From contig NZ_CP064908.1 in the NCBI RefSeq assembly GCF_015841355.1, positions 1,674,001-1,738,000 of the forward strand: a stretch of 64,000 nucleotides of DNA, in the 5' to 3' direction. Positions 54,072 through 63,013 of the stretch are shown here, piece after piece (the stretch's first letter is position 1; every line of letters begins with the position of its first letter). Source of the stretch: Synechococcus sp. CBW1107. GTDB taxonomy: Bacteria; Cyanobacteriota; Cyanobacteriia; PCC-6307; Cyanobiaceae. Below the pieces are notes generated by a model, which was not told the origin of the DNA, did not search any database, and saw nothing but the letters and a program-made list of their open reading frames with translations. Made by a program: the position numbers and the translations under genes.

Positions 54072-54959
54072 TTAAGTCGCAGGCTGCGGCTCAGGCCCGG
54101 TGCCGGGAGTGGTCGCGAGGATCGCCAGGCGGGGATGCAGCAGGCTCAGGCCCAGCTCCCGCAGGCGGCGGTTCGAGATTCGCTTCTCGGCGGCCGGGCT
54201 GGTCGTCGTGCCGTTGTCGCCGTCCCAGATCACCGGCTCGAGGCCGGCGGCGCGGCAGCTGCGGTCGATCAGCTCGCGCACGCTGATGGGTTCGTCATCC
54301 ACCAGGTTGATGAGTCCATCGAAGCCCTGCTCCACCGCCCAGGTCAGGCCCGCCACCACATCGTCGCGGTGGATCCAGCTGATCAGGGACGACCCATCCC
54401 CTTCGCGGCGGCTGCCCGCGAGGGAGCGGAAGCGGGGCTCCAGCTCGCGCCCGGGGCCATAGATCGCCCCCAGCCGCGCGATCGCGACGCGGCGCTGGGG
54501 GCTGCGGCAGGTAAGCAGCAGATCCTCGGCGTCGCGCAGGATCCGAGCATGAGGCTCCCGGGGCTGAAGGGGCGTGTCTTCCTCCACCAGGCCCGTGGCC
54601 TCTCCATAGACCGAGCAGCTGCTGGTGTACACGAGCTGCCGGAGCTCGGGGAGCTGGGACACCACGGCCGCCACGGCCTCCATCGTGCGCAGGTAGGTGG
54701 CCTCGTAGCCGGCGGCATCCACCTGGCGGTTGCCGCCGGGTGCCAGGCAGAACACCGCCGCCTCGCTGGTCTCCAGGGCCTGGCGCAGCTGGTCCGGGTC
54801 GGAGGCCTCTAGCCGCTGCACCGCATCGGCCAGGGGGGCCAGCTCCGCCAGCCGCTCATCACGGGTGGTGGTGACCCGCAGCCAGTGCCGGCCCTGCTGG
54901 TGCCAGTGGCTCGCCAGGGCGGAGCCCACATAGCCGCAGCCAACGATCGTGATCCGCAT
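54072..54959 (-). CDS. SDR-family NAD(P)-dependent epimerase-like protein
   Basis: A 295-residue extended SDR-like protein. It starts RITIVGCGYVGSALASHW, a GxGxxG dinucleotide loop, and has LVYTSSCSVYGE, then LRDAEDLLL where classical members have Tyr-x3-Lys. The catalytic Tyr is not where expected, as in the YeeZ-like group. Substrate unknown. First of three minus-strand genes with the PPC-glutaredoxin fusion and an unknown protein. Confidence 0.8.
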   Translation of the reverse strand: MRITIVGCGYVGSALASHWHQQGRHWLRVTTTRDERLAELAPLADAVQRLEASDPDQLRQALETSEAAVFCLAPGGNRQVDAAGYEATYLRTMEAVAAVVSQLPELRQLVYTSSCSVYGEATGLVEEDTPLQPREPHARILRDAEDLLLTCRSPQRRVAIARLGAIYGPGRELEPRFRSLAGSRREGDGSSLISWIHRDDVVAGLTWAVEQGFDGLINLVDDEPISVRELIDRSCRAAGLEPVIWDGDNGTTTSPAAEKRISNRRLRELGLSLLHPRLAILATTPGTGPEPQPAT

Positions 54960-55046
54960 CGAGACTGTGCTGGCTGGCGAAAAGCTAGGGCGCCACGATC
55001 ACCGTGAAGCCACCACACTGACACCAGCAGCACCACTCCAGTCGCC

Positions 55047-55433
55047 ATGACGGGTCACGACCGCCAGTGGGAGCTCAACAGACTCAACTTCGAGGGCCGC
55101 TGGTGTGGCACGAGCCGCTGGTACGAGCGCAGTGACACCGGTGTGCTGGACCTCACCCGCCCCAGCGCCGAGATCGAGGGCACCTGCTACGCCATCAGCT
55201 TCTCCGACCCCGACACCGGTCTGTGGGACGGCAGCGGCCTGCGCTTCGCTCCGGACGGTCGCCGTCAGCTGCCCCTCTCCCGCGCCACCTACAACAGCGG
55301 CGGACAGTGCTGGCAGTTCCGCGGTGCCGCCGGCCAGTCGAGCCTGGCGGTGGACGGGCGGCAGCCGCGATTCGGCCATGAGCTGAATCTGTTCCGGGGC
55401 CGCTCCCGCTCGATGCTGGTGCTGCTCTACGCA
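55047..55433 (+). pseudogene. DUF3598-like gene, 5' part, split by an insertion element
   Basis: The first 129 codons of a cyanobacterial protein resembling DUF3598 proteins: WELNRLNFEGRWCG, GLWDGSGLRF and FGHELNLFRGRSRSMLVLLYA. The coding sequence runs into the insertion element at 55434. The rest resumes at 57110 in the same frame once the element and one copy of the 9-bp duplication are removed, so the gene was whole before insertion. Function unknown; a related fold is used by bilin lyase-type proteins. Confidence 0.8.
55425..55433. repeat. Left target-site duplication of the IS256-type element
   Basis: CTCTACGCA directly precedes the element's left end and recurs exactly at 57110-57118. 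Confidence 0.85.
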
Positions 55434-55726
55434 GGCCGCGTCCCTTTGCGTGGTGTAAAACCCGAGGCCCGAATGCCCTAGTCAGAGGGTGAACAGGGTG
55501 GAATGACGGGCTGTCATTCCGGAGGTGCAGATGCGCCTCGTTCAATCACGATGAATCAGGACGAATGACTTGTCAAGTCTTTCGTCAGCTTGCGGATGTG
55601 TTGTGAGTTGGAGTGACTTCTGCGGCCTGGAGGTGGCAGCGGCCGGCCCCCGGGCTGCGATCAAGGCCGCTGCGCCCTCTGGGGGCGCTGCAGCCTCGAT
55701 CACCTGGGGCCTGCGTCCTGCCTCTC

Positions 55727-56953
55727 TCAGGTGCTGAGGGCCTGGAGAGCAGGGATGGCATCCAGCTCCGGGATGGTCGCCATGCTCTCGGCTGAGAACA
55801 TGCGCCGGCCCTCCAGCTGCCAGTGCTCGTGCTGCTCCAGCAGTACCGCGCCCACCAGGCGGGTGATCGACGCGTCGTTGGGGAAGATGCCGACGACCCT
55901 GGTGCGGCGTTTGATTTCCTCGTTGACCCGCTCGAGCAGGTTGGTGCTCCAGATCTTGCGCCAGTGGTCCTTGGGGAAGTGGCGGAACGCCAGCACGTCC
56001 TCCTTGGCCTCATGCATCAGCGCAGCGGCCTTGGGGAAGCGCTCCGCCAGCGAGGCCGCCAGATCATCCCAGCGGGACTCGATCTCTTCCGCGCTCTCCT
56101 GAGCGAACACGCTGCGCAGGGCGGCGGTGACCATGCCCTGGTGAGCCTTGGGAACGCACTGCAGCAGGTTGCGGGCAAAGTGGACCCGGCAGCGCTGCCA
56201 GACGCTGCCCTGCAGCTGCCGTCGGATGGCCTTGGTGAGTCCGCTGTGGGCGTCAGAGATCACCAGCTTGACGCCAGCGAGGCCTCGCTCCTTGAGGTGG
56301 GCGATGAACTCCGCCCAGAAGGGCTCGCTCTCGCTGTCGCCCACCTTGAGGCCCAGCAACTCCCGGCGCCCGTCCTCGTTCACCCCCATGGCGACGACGA
56401 CGGCGCGGGAGCAGACCTGCTGAGCCTTGCCCAGCCGCCCCTTGAGGTAGGTGGCATCGAGGTAGACGTAGGCGTAGCCGCTGCTCTCCAGCGGCCGGCC
56501 CAGGAACGCCTGCACCTGCTGGTCGATCTCCTGACAGATGCGACTCACCTGCGACTTGGAGATGCCGCTCTGGGAGCCGAGCGCCGCCACCAGGGCATCG
56601 ACCTTGCGGGTCGAGACCCCACCGATGTAAGCCTCCATGATCACCGCGTACAGGGCCTGATCAACCCGGCGGCGGGGTTCGAGGATCGAGGGGAGGAAGC
56701 TGCCCGCGCGCAGTTTCGGGATCTGCAGTGCCAGATCCCCCACCTGGGTGGTCAGGGTGCGAGGCCGGTAGCCGTTGCGGTGGCCGAGCCGCTCCTCGGT
56801 GCGCTCGTGCCAGTCCGCACCGAGGAAGGCAGCGAGCTCCAGCTCGATCAGCTGCTGCAGGCCGTGGCGTGCCAGTTCAGGGATCAGCTCCCCGGCACTG
56901 CTGCCATCGAGTAGCGAGGCCAGCTCAGGTACGGCAGCATGGGTCTTGGGCAT
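55727..56953 (-). CDS. IS256-family (mutator-type) transposase
   Basis: A 408-residue DDE transposase: YLDATYLKGR (first Asp), VISDAHSGLTKAI (second Asp), CRVHFARNLL and TNLLERVNEEIKRRTRVVGIFPN (the Glu). These are the signatures of the IS256/Mutator group, which moves by copy-out with 8-9 bp duplications. No frameshift, so probably active. ATG 56953 (MPKTHAAV) was taken as start; an earlier codon at 56980 is possible. Confidence 0.93.
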   Translation of the reverse strand: MPKTHAAVPELASLLDGSSAGELIPELARHGLQQLIELELAAFLGADWHERTEERLGHRNGYRPRTLTTQVGDLALQIPKLRAGSFLPSILEPRRRVDQALYAVIMEAYIGGVSTRKVDALVAALGSQSGISKSQVSRICQEIDQQVQAFLGRPLESSGYAYVYLDATYLKGRLGKAQQVCSRAVVVAMGVNEDGRRELLGLKVGDSESEPFWAEFIAHLKERGLAGVKLVISDAHSGLTKAIRRQLQGSVWQRCRVHFARNLLQCVPKAHQGMVTAALRSVFAQESAEEIESRWDDLAASLAERFPKAAALMHEAKEDVLAFRHFPKDHWRKIWSTNLLERVNEEIKRRTRVVGIFPNDASITRLVGAVLLEQHEHWQLEGRRMFSAESMATIPELDAIPALQALST

Positions 56954-57048
56954 GGTCTGTCTGGTTGAGGTGGTTCTCAAACCAGGGAAACGGGCCTGCC
57001 CACCCCTTGCAACGTCAGCCGTGGAGCCGATCGCCTGAGGTGCGGACG

Positions 57049-57073
57049 CTCAGCCCGGCTACGCCGGGCTGAG
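57049..57073. repeat. Subterminal hairpin at the right end of the IS
   Basis: Perfect stem CTCAGCCCGGC / GCCGGGCTGAG with a 3-base loop, inside the element next to its right inverted end and upstream of the transposase start. It may block read-through transcription into the transposase or be part of the transposase-binding region. Confidence 0.6.
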
Positions 57074-57109
57074 GCCCTGGGGATTTACACCACTGCCGGG
57101 GACGCCAGC

Positions 57110-57550
57110 CTCTACGCACCGCTGGCGCCGGCCCCGGGCGAGTCCTCCGGCTGGCGGCTGCAGAGCCTGGGGGTGGTTCCCTTCCGCTGTGGCCTGGCCC
57201 CCGAGCCCGAGCCACCCCGCCCCGCGGCCAGCGACTGGCGGGCCCTGCTGGCGGAGCAGGAGGGCTGGCCCGGCCTGCTGGAGCGCCTGGAGCCCCAGCG
57301 CTGGCCCGCCGAGGATCCGGAACCGCAGCCGTGTGACCCCTTCTGCGCCAGCCGCTTCAGCAGCAACGACCTCACCGCCGGCTTCGATGATGGCCTGCTC
57401 TGTTCCCTGCCGGAGCAGCTGCCGGAGGGGGCTTTCGCGTTGCAGGTGGGCTGCCGCCTCGATGCCGACCACTTCCAGCAGGTGAGCCTGACGTACGACA
57501 CCCAGCAGCAGCTCACGGCCTGGGAGCTGCGGCGCTTCCGCAGGCCCTGA
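57110..57550 (+). pseudogene. DUF3598-like gene, 3' part, after the insertion element
   Basis: Continues the interrupted gene: LYAPLAPAPGESSGWRLQSLG, then VVPFRCGLAPE and a conserved-looking end LTYDTQQQLTAWELRRFRRP. Without the element and one 9-bp repeat, the joined protein has about 272 residues. The right TSD copy is 57110-57118. No other lesion was found in the 3' part. Confidence 0.8.
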
Positions 57551-57553
57551 GGC

Positions 57554-58651
57554 TCAGCCCAGCAGGCTGGCCTCCACGCAGAGGCCAGGTCCGAAGGCCA
57601 GGGCCACCCAGGGGCGCGGAGCTGCCGTGCGGCGCAGGCGCTCGAGGATGAACAGGATCGTCGCCGACGACATGTTGCCGAACTGGCGCAGCACGGCCGC
57701 CGAAGGCTCGATCTGGCCGGGGTGCAGCTCCGCCGCGGCGGCGACGGCCGCGAGGATGCGCGGCCCGCCGGGGTGAAGCGCCCAGGATCCGATCGAGGCC
57801 AGGCTCTCGCCCCGGAGGTTCAGCCAGCGCTCCAGCCAGGGACGCAGGTTGGCGGCGATGGTGTCGGGCACCCTGGACGACAGCGTCATCTCGAAGCCGT
57901 GGTCGGCGATGGTCCACGACATCAGATCGGCGGTTCCGGAGATGAGCGTGGAGCCGGAGCCCAGCACCTGCAGCGGCGGGGCATCGGAGGCAGGACCGCT
58001 GTCTTCGGCAGGACCGGTGGCCACCAGGGCGCCGGCGCCGTCGGCGAAGAGGGCGTTGGCCACCACCTTCTCCGGATCCCAGCCGTAGTGCATGTGCAGG
58101 CTGCACAGCTCCACGGCGCAGAGCAGCACGCAGGCGGTGGGATCGGCCTCCACGAAGGCCCGCGCCACCCGCAGACCGTTGAGCGCGCCGTGGCAGCCCA
58201 TGAAGCCCACATGGGTGCGCTCCACATCGGGATGGAGGGGCAGCTGAGCCATCAGGGCAAGATCGAAACCCGGTGCCTGGAAGCCCGTGCAGCTCACCGT
58301 GACCAGGTGGGTGATCCGCCCGGGCGCCAGCCCGGCATCCGCCAGGGCGGCGCGGGCCGCCTCCAGGGCCAGGGGTTCGGCATGGGCCTCGAAACGCCGG
58401 ATCCGCTCGCCCGTGGACGGGCTGCTGGCGCCATAGAACGGCAGGCGGCCCTGGATGCCGGCCTCATGCTCGGCCGATTCCAGCAGCACGCTGTGGCGCA
58501 CGTTCACCCCGGAGCGCCGCTGGATGCGCGCCAGCAGGGCGGCCCGCTCGGGCGTGGAGGCGGAGATGCGCCCGGCCATGGCCGCGGATTCCCCCTGGCT
58601 GATCCGGTGGCGGGGAACCGCGGTGCCGAGGCCCAGGATCGTCAGGGGCAT
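57554..58651 (-). CDS. Type III polyketide synthase (chalcone/stilbene synthase family)
   Basis: A 365-residue ketosynthase homodimer subunit with the complete Cys-His-Asn triad: Cys 153 (FMGCHGALNG), His 293 (WALHPGG) and Asn 326 (GNMSSAT). These enzymes extend an acyl-CoA starter with malonyl-CoA and cyclise the product to pyrones or resorcinols. The start MPLTILGLGTAVP (ATG 58651) overlaps the oxidoreductase stop by ten bases. The chain length and product are not predictable from sequence. Downstream it ends three bases after the interrupted DUF3598 gene stop. Confidence 0.9.
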   Translation of the reverse strand: MPLTILGLGTAVPRHRISQGESAAMAGRISASTPERAALLARIQRRSGVNVRHSVLLESAEHEAGIQGRLPFYGASSPSTGERIRRFEAHAEPLALEAARAALADAGLAPGRITHLVTVSCTGFQAPGFDLALMAQLPLHPDVERTHVGFMGCHGALNGLRVARAFVEADPTACVLLCAVELCSLHMHYGWDPEKVVANALFADGAGALVATGPAEDSGPASDAPPLQVLGSGSTLISGTADLMSWTIADHGFEMTLSSRVPDTIAANLRPWLERWLNLRGESLASIGSWALHPGGPRILAAVAAAAELHPGQIEPSAAVLRQFGNMSSATILFILERLRRTAAPRPWVALAFGPGLCVEASLLG

Positions 58652-59769
58652 GGCATCAGCCGTTGCGGCAGGGATGGCAGGCGCGAGGCGGCCCAGAACA
58701 GGCCACGGGCGCTGCTCGGATGGCGCAGTGCCAGGGCGAGGCCGCGGCAGACCAGCTGCCGGCGGCCGATCCGCTGCCGGTGGGTCCGGCACCAGCGGCG
58801 CTCGAGCGCCGGGCCCCACGCCCCGGTCCCCTCCAGCACCAGCGGCGTGGCGGCGGCGGCGGCGGTGAGAGCCCAGCCCATGCCTTCTCCGGTGAAGGGT
58901 TCCACATAGCCGGCGGCATCTCCGAGCACCAGGAAACGATGGCCGGCCAGGGGTGTGCTGCGGCGGCTGAGGGCCGGAGTGCTCTGCCAGTCGGCCTCCT
59001 CCAGCCTGGGCAGGGCCGGGAAGCCGGCTTCCTCCAGCACCCGCCCGGCGGCGGCCGCGGCGCTGCCGGTCTCCTGCAGGAGGGAGCGATCGAAGGCGGC
59101 AGCCACGTTGAGGCCGCCGTCGTCCACCCGCACCAGCCCCACGTAGCCCTGCCGGCCCACGGCCATGTGGATGCTGCCCTCCTCCCAGTGGTGCTGGTCC
59201 GCACCCGCCAGCACGCAGCCGGCCCCCAGCCGCGAACGGGGCTGGATGCGGGTGTGGGCGCCGGGCTCGTTCTCGAGGCAGCGGTGGGCCAGTCCCGCCG
59301 CCACCAGCACCACGGCCGCCTGCACCTGCTGCTCCTGCCGCCCCTGGCGCAGGCTGACGTCGCGGGCGTGGGCGCCGGCTGGCCCCAGCTGCGCCGTGGT
59401 TTCGGGGCGGAAGACGGCACCGGCGCCGACGGCGGCCTCCACCAGGGCCTGATCGAAGCGGCTGCGGGAGACGGCCCACCCGGGTGGCAGCGCACAGCTC
59501 GTCTGCCGTCCGCCCAGGCCCAGCCGCAGCCGCCGTAACGGCAGCCCGCCCAGACTCTCGAGCAGGTGACCCTGACCCACGGAGGCGAGCGCCGCCTGGG
59601 CCTGGCCGTTGAAGCAGGCGCCGCAGACCTTCCAGCGCGGGAAGCGGCGCTTCTCCACCAGCAGCACCCGCAGGCCCCGGCGCGCAAGATCCAGGCTGGC
59701 CAGGGCACCGGCCGGACCGGCTCCGATCACCAGCACATCCCAGAACTCGCCGGGCAGGGTCTCAGCCAC
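58642..59769 (-). CDS. FAD-dependent oxidoreductase (geranylgeranyl reductase/hydroxylase-like)
   Basis: A 375-residue flavoprotein: DVLVIGAGPAGALAS at the start (FAD dinucleotide loop), WKVCGACFNGQA, the substrate strand and GDAAGYVEPFTGEGMGWAL for FAD contact. It resembles GGR-type and aromatic hydroxylase flavoproteins. In characterised type III PKS clusters of other bacteria (for example S. griseus SrsC) a flavoprotein hydroxylates the PKS product. It starts with an eight-base overlap on the methyltransferase and overlaps the PKS by ten. Confidence 0.87.
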   Translation of the reverse strand: MAETLPGEFWDVLVIGAGPAGALASLDLARRGLRVLLVEKRRFPRWKVCGACFNGQAQAALASVGQGHLLESLGGLPLRRLRLGLGGRQTSCALPPGWAVSRSRFDQALVEAAVGAGAVFRPETTAQLGPAGAHARDVSLRQGRQEQQVQAAVVLVAAGLAHRCLENEPGAHTRIQPRSRLGAGCVLAGADQHHWEEGSIHMAVGRQGYVGLVRVDDGGLNVAAAFDRSLLQETGSAAAAAGRVLEEAGFPALPRLEEADWQSTPALSRRSTPLAGHRFLVLGDAAGYVEPFTGEGMGWALTAAAAATPLVLEGTGAWGPALERRWCRTHRQRIGRRQLVCRGLALALRHPSSARGLFWAASRLPSLPQRLMPCP

Positions 59770-60508
59770 GGGACCAGCTCAGCAGGTACCGCTCCGGCCA
59801 GCAGCGCCGCAGTGTGGCGCCCTCCAGCCCGGCCCGCTCGGCCATGGCGGCCACCTCAGCGAGCTGGAAGGCCCCCTGCACCGACAGCGGTCCATCGGTG
59901 TGCACGATCCAGGAGCGGCTGAGCAGCCGGGTGCCGACCCAGGCCAGCCCGTAGCCCAGGGGACTGCGGATCAGGTCGTTGACGAGCACCAGCTGACGGG
60001 CCCGTCGGGCCATCAGGGCCAGCAGCCTCTCGGCGTCGCGGTCGTCGAGGTGGTGGAGGAAGAGCGAGGTGAGCACCACGTCGTAACCGCCGGGGGCGGC
60101 CCCGGCGGGACCCGACGGCAGCGGATCGGCCAGGGCATCGGCGCCGAAGAAGCGTGCCTCGGCGCCGCGGCGCTCGGCATTGGCCCGGGCGATCGCCACG
60201 GCGCCGGGGCTGATGTCGCAGCCTTCGAGGATCAGCGGAAGGCCGCTGCGCCGGGCCATCAGGGCCAGGTCGATGGCGGTGTCACCACCTCCGCAGGCCA
60301 GATCCAGCACCCGCAGGGGGGTGCCGCGCCGGCGCTCCGCCAGCTCGCGGATCGGTGCGAACAGGCTGGCGGAGCAGCGGCTGAGGGCATTGATGCGCCG
60401 GAGCCCCGCCAGGGCACGGGCGTGCTCGGCGGGGTCGATTCCCGGCTGATCCATCACTTCGGCGACCCGCTCACGGCGGGTCAGGGACCTGAGGCTCGGC
60501 ACGGCCAT
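59762..60508 (-). CDS. SAM-dependent methyltransferase of the PKS cluster
   Basis: About 248 residues with the class I SAM motif VLDLACGGGDTAIDLALMA, the acidic EGCDISPGAV and the post-motif LTSLFLHHLDD. It looks like an O- or C-methyltransferase acting on a small aromatic. In S. griseus a methyltransferase (SrsB) sits beside the PKS and flavoprotein in the same way. ATG 60508 was chosen; a TTG at 60574 overlapping the upstream stop is an alternative. Confidence 0.85.
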   Translation of the reverse strand: MAVPSLRSLTRRERVAEVMDQPGIDPAEHARALAGLRRINALSRCSASLFAPIRELAERRRGTPLRVLDLACGGGDTAIDLALMARRSGLPLILEGCDISPGAVAIARANAERRGAEARFFGADALADPLPSGPAGAAPGGYDVVLTSLFLHHLDDRDAERLLALMARRARQLVLVNDLIRSPLGYGLAWVGTRLLSRSWIVHTDGPLSVQGAFQLAEVAAMAERAGLEGATLRRCWPERYLLSWSRG

Positions 60509-60570
60509 CACTGTCCTGCCAGGGCGTGAAGGCACTATGGCGCCGGCGATCCGGCGTCGGCGCGTTTCGC

Positions 60571-61083
60571 TCAATCCCGCCGCCAGCTGGCGCGCATGGG
60601 TGAGCCGGCGTCCGCGAAGGGTGCGTCCAGCGTTCCACCGAAGGCATGCACCAGGGCCTCACCCAGGCCGTGGGTGGCGTGGATGCCGGTGAAGCGCAGC
60701 AGCACCTCGCCGCTGGCGGGATCGCCGTCGCTGTCGATCAGGCGCTCCAGGGCATGCTCCTGGCGGATGTGCTCCTCGGTGTTGCTCACCAGCCGCATCA
60801 CCTCGTCGGCATGCTCGGCCAGGAAACGGCCCGAGAGCCGCAGTTCGCCTGCGGGAACTCCATCCCGGATCCGCTCACAGGCCGGACAGCGGTGGCTGGC
60901 GGCGCCGGGCGCCGGTGCCTCCCAGGTCCAGCGCCCCTGGTGGTAGGTGGCCTGGCAATCCGGACAGGTGCTTGGCTCGGAAGGCTTCTGGCGCTGCTGA
61001 TAGGGATCGCTGTGATGCCCGCTCTCCATCCCGTCATGGCGGGGTTGATGGCTGGCAGGCGCGTTGGTGGTGTTGGCGGACAT
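60571..61083 (-). CDS. BCAM0308-like zinc-ribbon protein
   Basis: A 170-residue protein with a low-complexity N-terminus rich in His, Gln and Ser, then a zinc ribbon CPDCQATYHQG ... HRCPACERIRDG (two CxxC) and a helical, acidic part. It resembles the BCAM0308 family of unknown role. The stop lies 63 bases from the methyltransferase ATG, or overlaps it if the TTG start is used, so it may be part of the PKS operon. Whether it is functionally linked is not shown. Confidence 0.65.
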   Translation of the reverse strand: MSANTTNAPASHQPRHDGMESGHHSDPYQQRQKPSEPSTCPDCQATYHQGRWTWEAPAPGAASHRCPACERIRDGVPAGELRLSGRFLAEHADEVMRLVSNTEEHIRQEHALERLIDSDGDPASGEVLLRFTGIHATHGLGEALVHAFGGTLDAPFADAGSPMRASWRRD

Positions 61084-61240
61084 GGGAGTTGGCCCTTCTG
61101 TTTCCGCTGTAGCCACGCTCAGGGACGCTGTCAGGGGTCAAGGGCGTGACGATGGGTCACAGGGGGCCTGCCCGCGGGTGGTGGGGACTGCCCGATCAAG
61201 CGGTCACAATGGCTGCTGCGATGCCCACCGGATCCCCGTC

Positions 61241-61726
61241 ATGGCGACCAGCACCGACACCCCGCCCGCCGGCAACCTCGACCTGCTGCGCATCCTCTGC
61301 TGTGTGGCCTGGTCGGATGGCGAATTCTGCGCGGAGGAGCGCGAACTGCTGCAGGAGCTGGTGGAGCGCTACATCGTGACGGATGGTGGAGTGCCGCTGC
61401 CCGCCGAGGCGGCTGAGGTGCTGGCCGGGCAGAGCCTGCAGCCCGAGGCCCTCGACGCGCTGATTCCCCGGCTCCGCTCCGAGGAGGACCGGCAGCTGGC
61501 CCTGAAGCTGGGCTACATGATGGTCCGCGTCGGCCGGCGGCCCGGTGACGAATCGAGCATCAACCCGATGGAGAAGGTGGCCTACCGCCGCCTGGTCGAC
61601 GGTCTCGGCCTGAGTGAAGCCGACATCGCCGAAGCGGAATGGGCCGCCGAACTCGACCTCGAGGCCCAGAGCGAGAGCGGCCTGCGCGGCTTTCTTTCGC
61701 GCCACTTCGGTTTCCTGGTGGCCTGA
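61241..61726 (+). CDS. TerB-like tellurite-resistance-family protein
   Basis: A 161-residue helical protein: LDLLRILCCVAWSDGEFCAEERELLQELVERY, then MVRVGRRPGDESSINPMEKVAYRRLVDGLGL, matching TerB with its two acidic metal-binding faces (DGE and the later Asp/Glu). TerB proteins bind metals and are often linked to envelope stress rather than tellurite itself. ATG 61241 was chosen. Divergent from the BCAM0308-like gene, about 157 bases apart. Confidence 0.78.
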   Translation: MATSTDTPPAGNLDLLRILCCVAWSDGEFCAEERELLQELVERYIVTDGGVPLPAEAAEVLAGQSLQPEALDALIPRLRSEEDRQLALKLGYMMVRVGRRPGDESSINPMEKVAYRRLVDGLGLSEADIAEAEWAAELDLEAQSESGLRGFLSRHFGFLVA

Positions 61727-61974
61727 GCGGCGCTCCTGCGGCCAGCGCCCCGAGATCTGCGTCTGCCTTCAGGGCCACAGAACACGCAGATCCTGAAAGT
61801 CTGGATTTCTGGCAATCGCCGCCTGGTTGTGATGTTGTTCCCGGTGAGTCTCGCGGCTCGATGATTGCCGGGTTCAGACGGTCATCCTGACCCTGACCGA
61901 CGTGCGTCAGAAGTCCTGGTCCGGCTCCCGCAAGTCCGTTCCTACGCTGCCGCCTGGGATCCGATCAGGACGAC

Positions 61975-63012
61975 GTGTCTGACTCCTGCTTCTACCAGAT
62001 CGGCAGCAGCGGCCCTCCGAAGCGCGTCAGGTCGGCCAGGGCTGCCGTGGCGGCAGCGGCGGAGAATGGTTTCGCCTGGTTGCACTACAACGAGGCCACC
62101 AGGGAGGAGCTCGAGGAGCTGGTGGGACTTCTCGGTCTGCATCAGCTGTCGATCGAGGATTGCTTTGATGATAATCAGATTCCCAAAATCGAAGACTTTC
62201 CGAGCAATACGTTCATTCTCTTTAATACGTTTGAGTATGACAATAGTGACCTGGAGGTGGGTGAAATCAATTTGTTCATCGGCGAGAAATTCCTGGTCAG
62301 CATCAGTCACTTCAACTCAGGCCGTCGCCCCGGTCTGGAAGGAATTCAGCGACTGGTCGAGAAGGGTCTGGAGGGGGTGGCGGAGCGGCAGGGGCCTTCC
62401 CAGGTCATGCACCTGATTCTGAATGAAGTTGTGGATCAGAAGTTTGTGGCCATCGAGGCCCTGGAGGATGAGCTGGACGATGTCGAAGGGGCGCTCATCT
62501 CCGACCCCGCAAGCTTCAAGCCGGCCGAATTGATTCGGTTCAGGCGGTATCTGCTGAGACTGCGCAAGAGCCTCTTTCACGAACGTGAGATCCTTGGCAG
62601 GATCTGTCGCAGGGACTGTCGATTCATCTCAGAGCGGTCCATCTACAATTATCGTGATATCTACGACCACCTGGTCAGATTTTTTGAGCTGACCGAGTCC
62701 TACCGGGACATCGTTACAAGTTTGATGGAAATGTATCTTTCGATGTTGAATAATGAAATGGCCAAGGCTGCCAATGATACGAATATCACCGTGAAACGGC
62801 TGACATTGATCACCACGATCTTCATGCCGTTGACGCTGCTGGCCGGCATCGGCGGGATGTCGGAGTGGTCGATGATCACAGGTCCCAGCAACTGGAGGGT
62901 GTCCTATCCGGCCTTCCTGCTCGTCATGGTCCTGATCGCCTGCGCCAGCTACTACATCCTCAGCAGGCTCGACCGGAAGCGAACCCGCACAAGGCGGGGC
63001 AGGCTTCTCTGA
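61975..63012 (+). CDS. CorA-family divalent cation transporter with GGMS in place of GMN
   Basis: A 345-residue CorA-like protein: N-terminal alpha/beta funnel domain, a long stalk helix (about 160-280) and two membrane helices near the C-terminus. The pore signature reads LLAGIGGMSEWSMITG instead of the usual YGMN; the GGMSE variant occurs in one CorA subgroup. It probably transports Mg2+ or another divalent ion. GTG 61975 is the likely start. The SulP gene begins one base after its stop, so they are co-transcribed. Confidence 0.87.
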   Translation: MSDSCFYQIGSSGPPKRVRSARAAVAAAAENGFAWLHYNEATREELEELVGLLGLHQLSIEDCFDDNQIPKIEDFPSNTFILFNTFEYDNSDLEVGEINLFIGEKFLVSISHFNSGRRPGLEGIQRLVEKGLEGVAERQGPSQVMHLILNEVVDQKFVAIEALEDELDDVEGALISDPASFKPAELIRFRRYLLRLRKSLFHEREILGRICRRDCRFISERSIYNYRDIYDHLVRFFELTESYRDIVTSLMEMYLSMLNNEMAKAANDTNITVKRLTLITTIFMPLTLLAGIGGMSEWSMITGPSNWRVSYPAFLLVMVLIACASYYILSRLDRKRTRTRRGRLL

Positions 63013-63013
63013 C

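Larger units (their letters stand above)
55434..57109 (-). mobile_element. IS256-family insertion sequence, complete (about 1.68 kb)
   Basis: A complete element bounded by 34-bp imperfect inverted ends (55434-55467 and 57076-57109; 24 of 34 positions match, including GTGGTGTAAA and CGTCCC) and by a 9-bp direct duplication CTCTACGCA. It encodes one intact transposase (minus strand). Subterminal hairpins lie at 55500-55520 and 57049-57073. It has about 290 bases of non-coding DNA after the transposase. The exact duplication and intact gene indicate recent insertion. Confidence 0.88.

Noticed and set aside
55047-57550. Bilin lyase (CpeS/CpcS) assignment for the split gene
   Set aside because: Resemblance is only at the level of overall fold; motifs match DUF3598 better and no phycobiliprotein gene is near.
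58652-59479. N-terminal extension of the type III PKS frame (to 641 codons)
   Set aside because: The extension is Arg/Gly/Pro-rich and lies opposite-frame to the FAD oxidoreductase; the family start is at 58651.
61975-63012. Loss of GMN as evidence that CorA is non-functional
   Set aside because: The GGMSE form recurs in a recognised CorA subgroup and the rest of the protein is intact.
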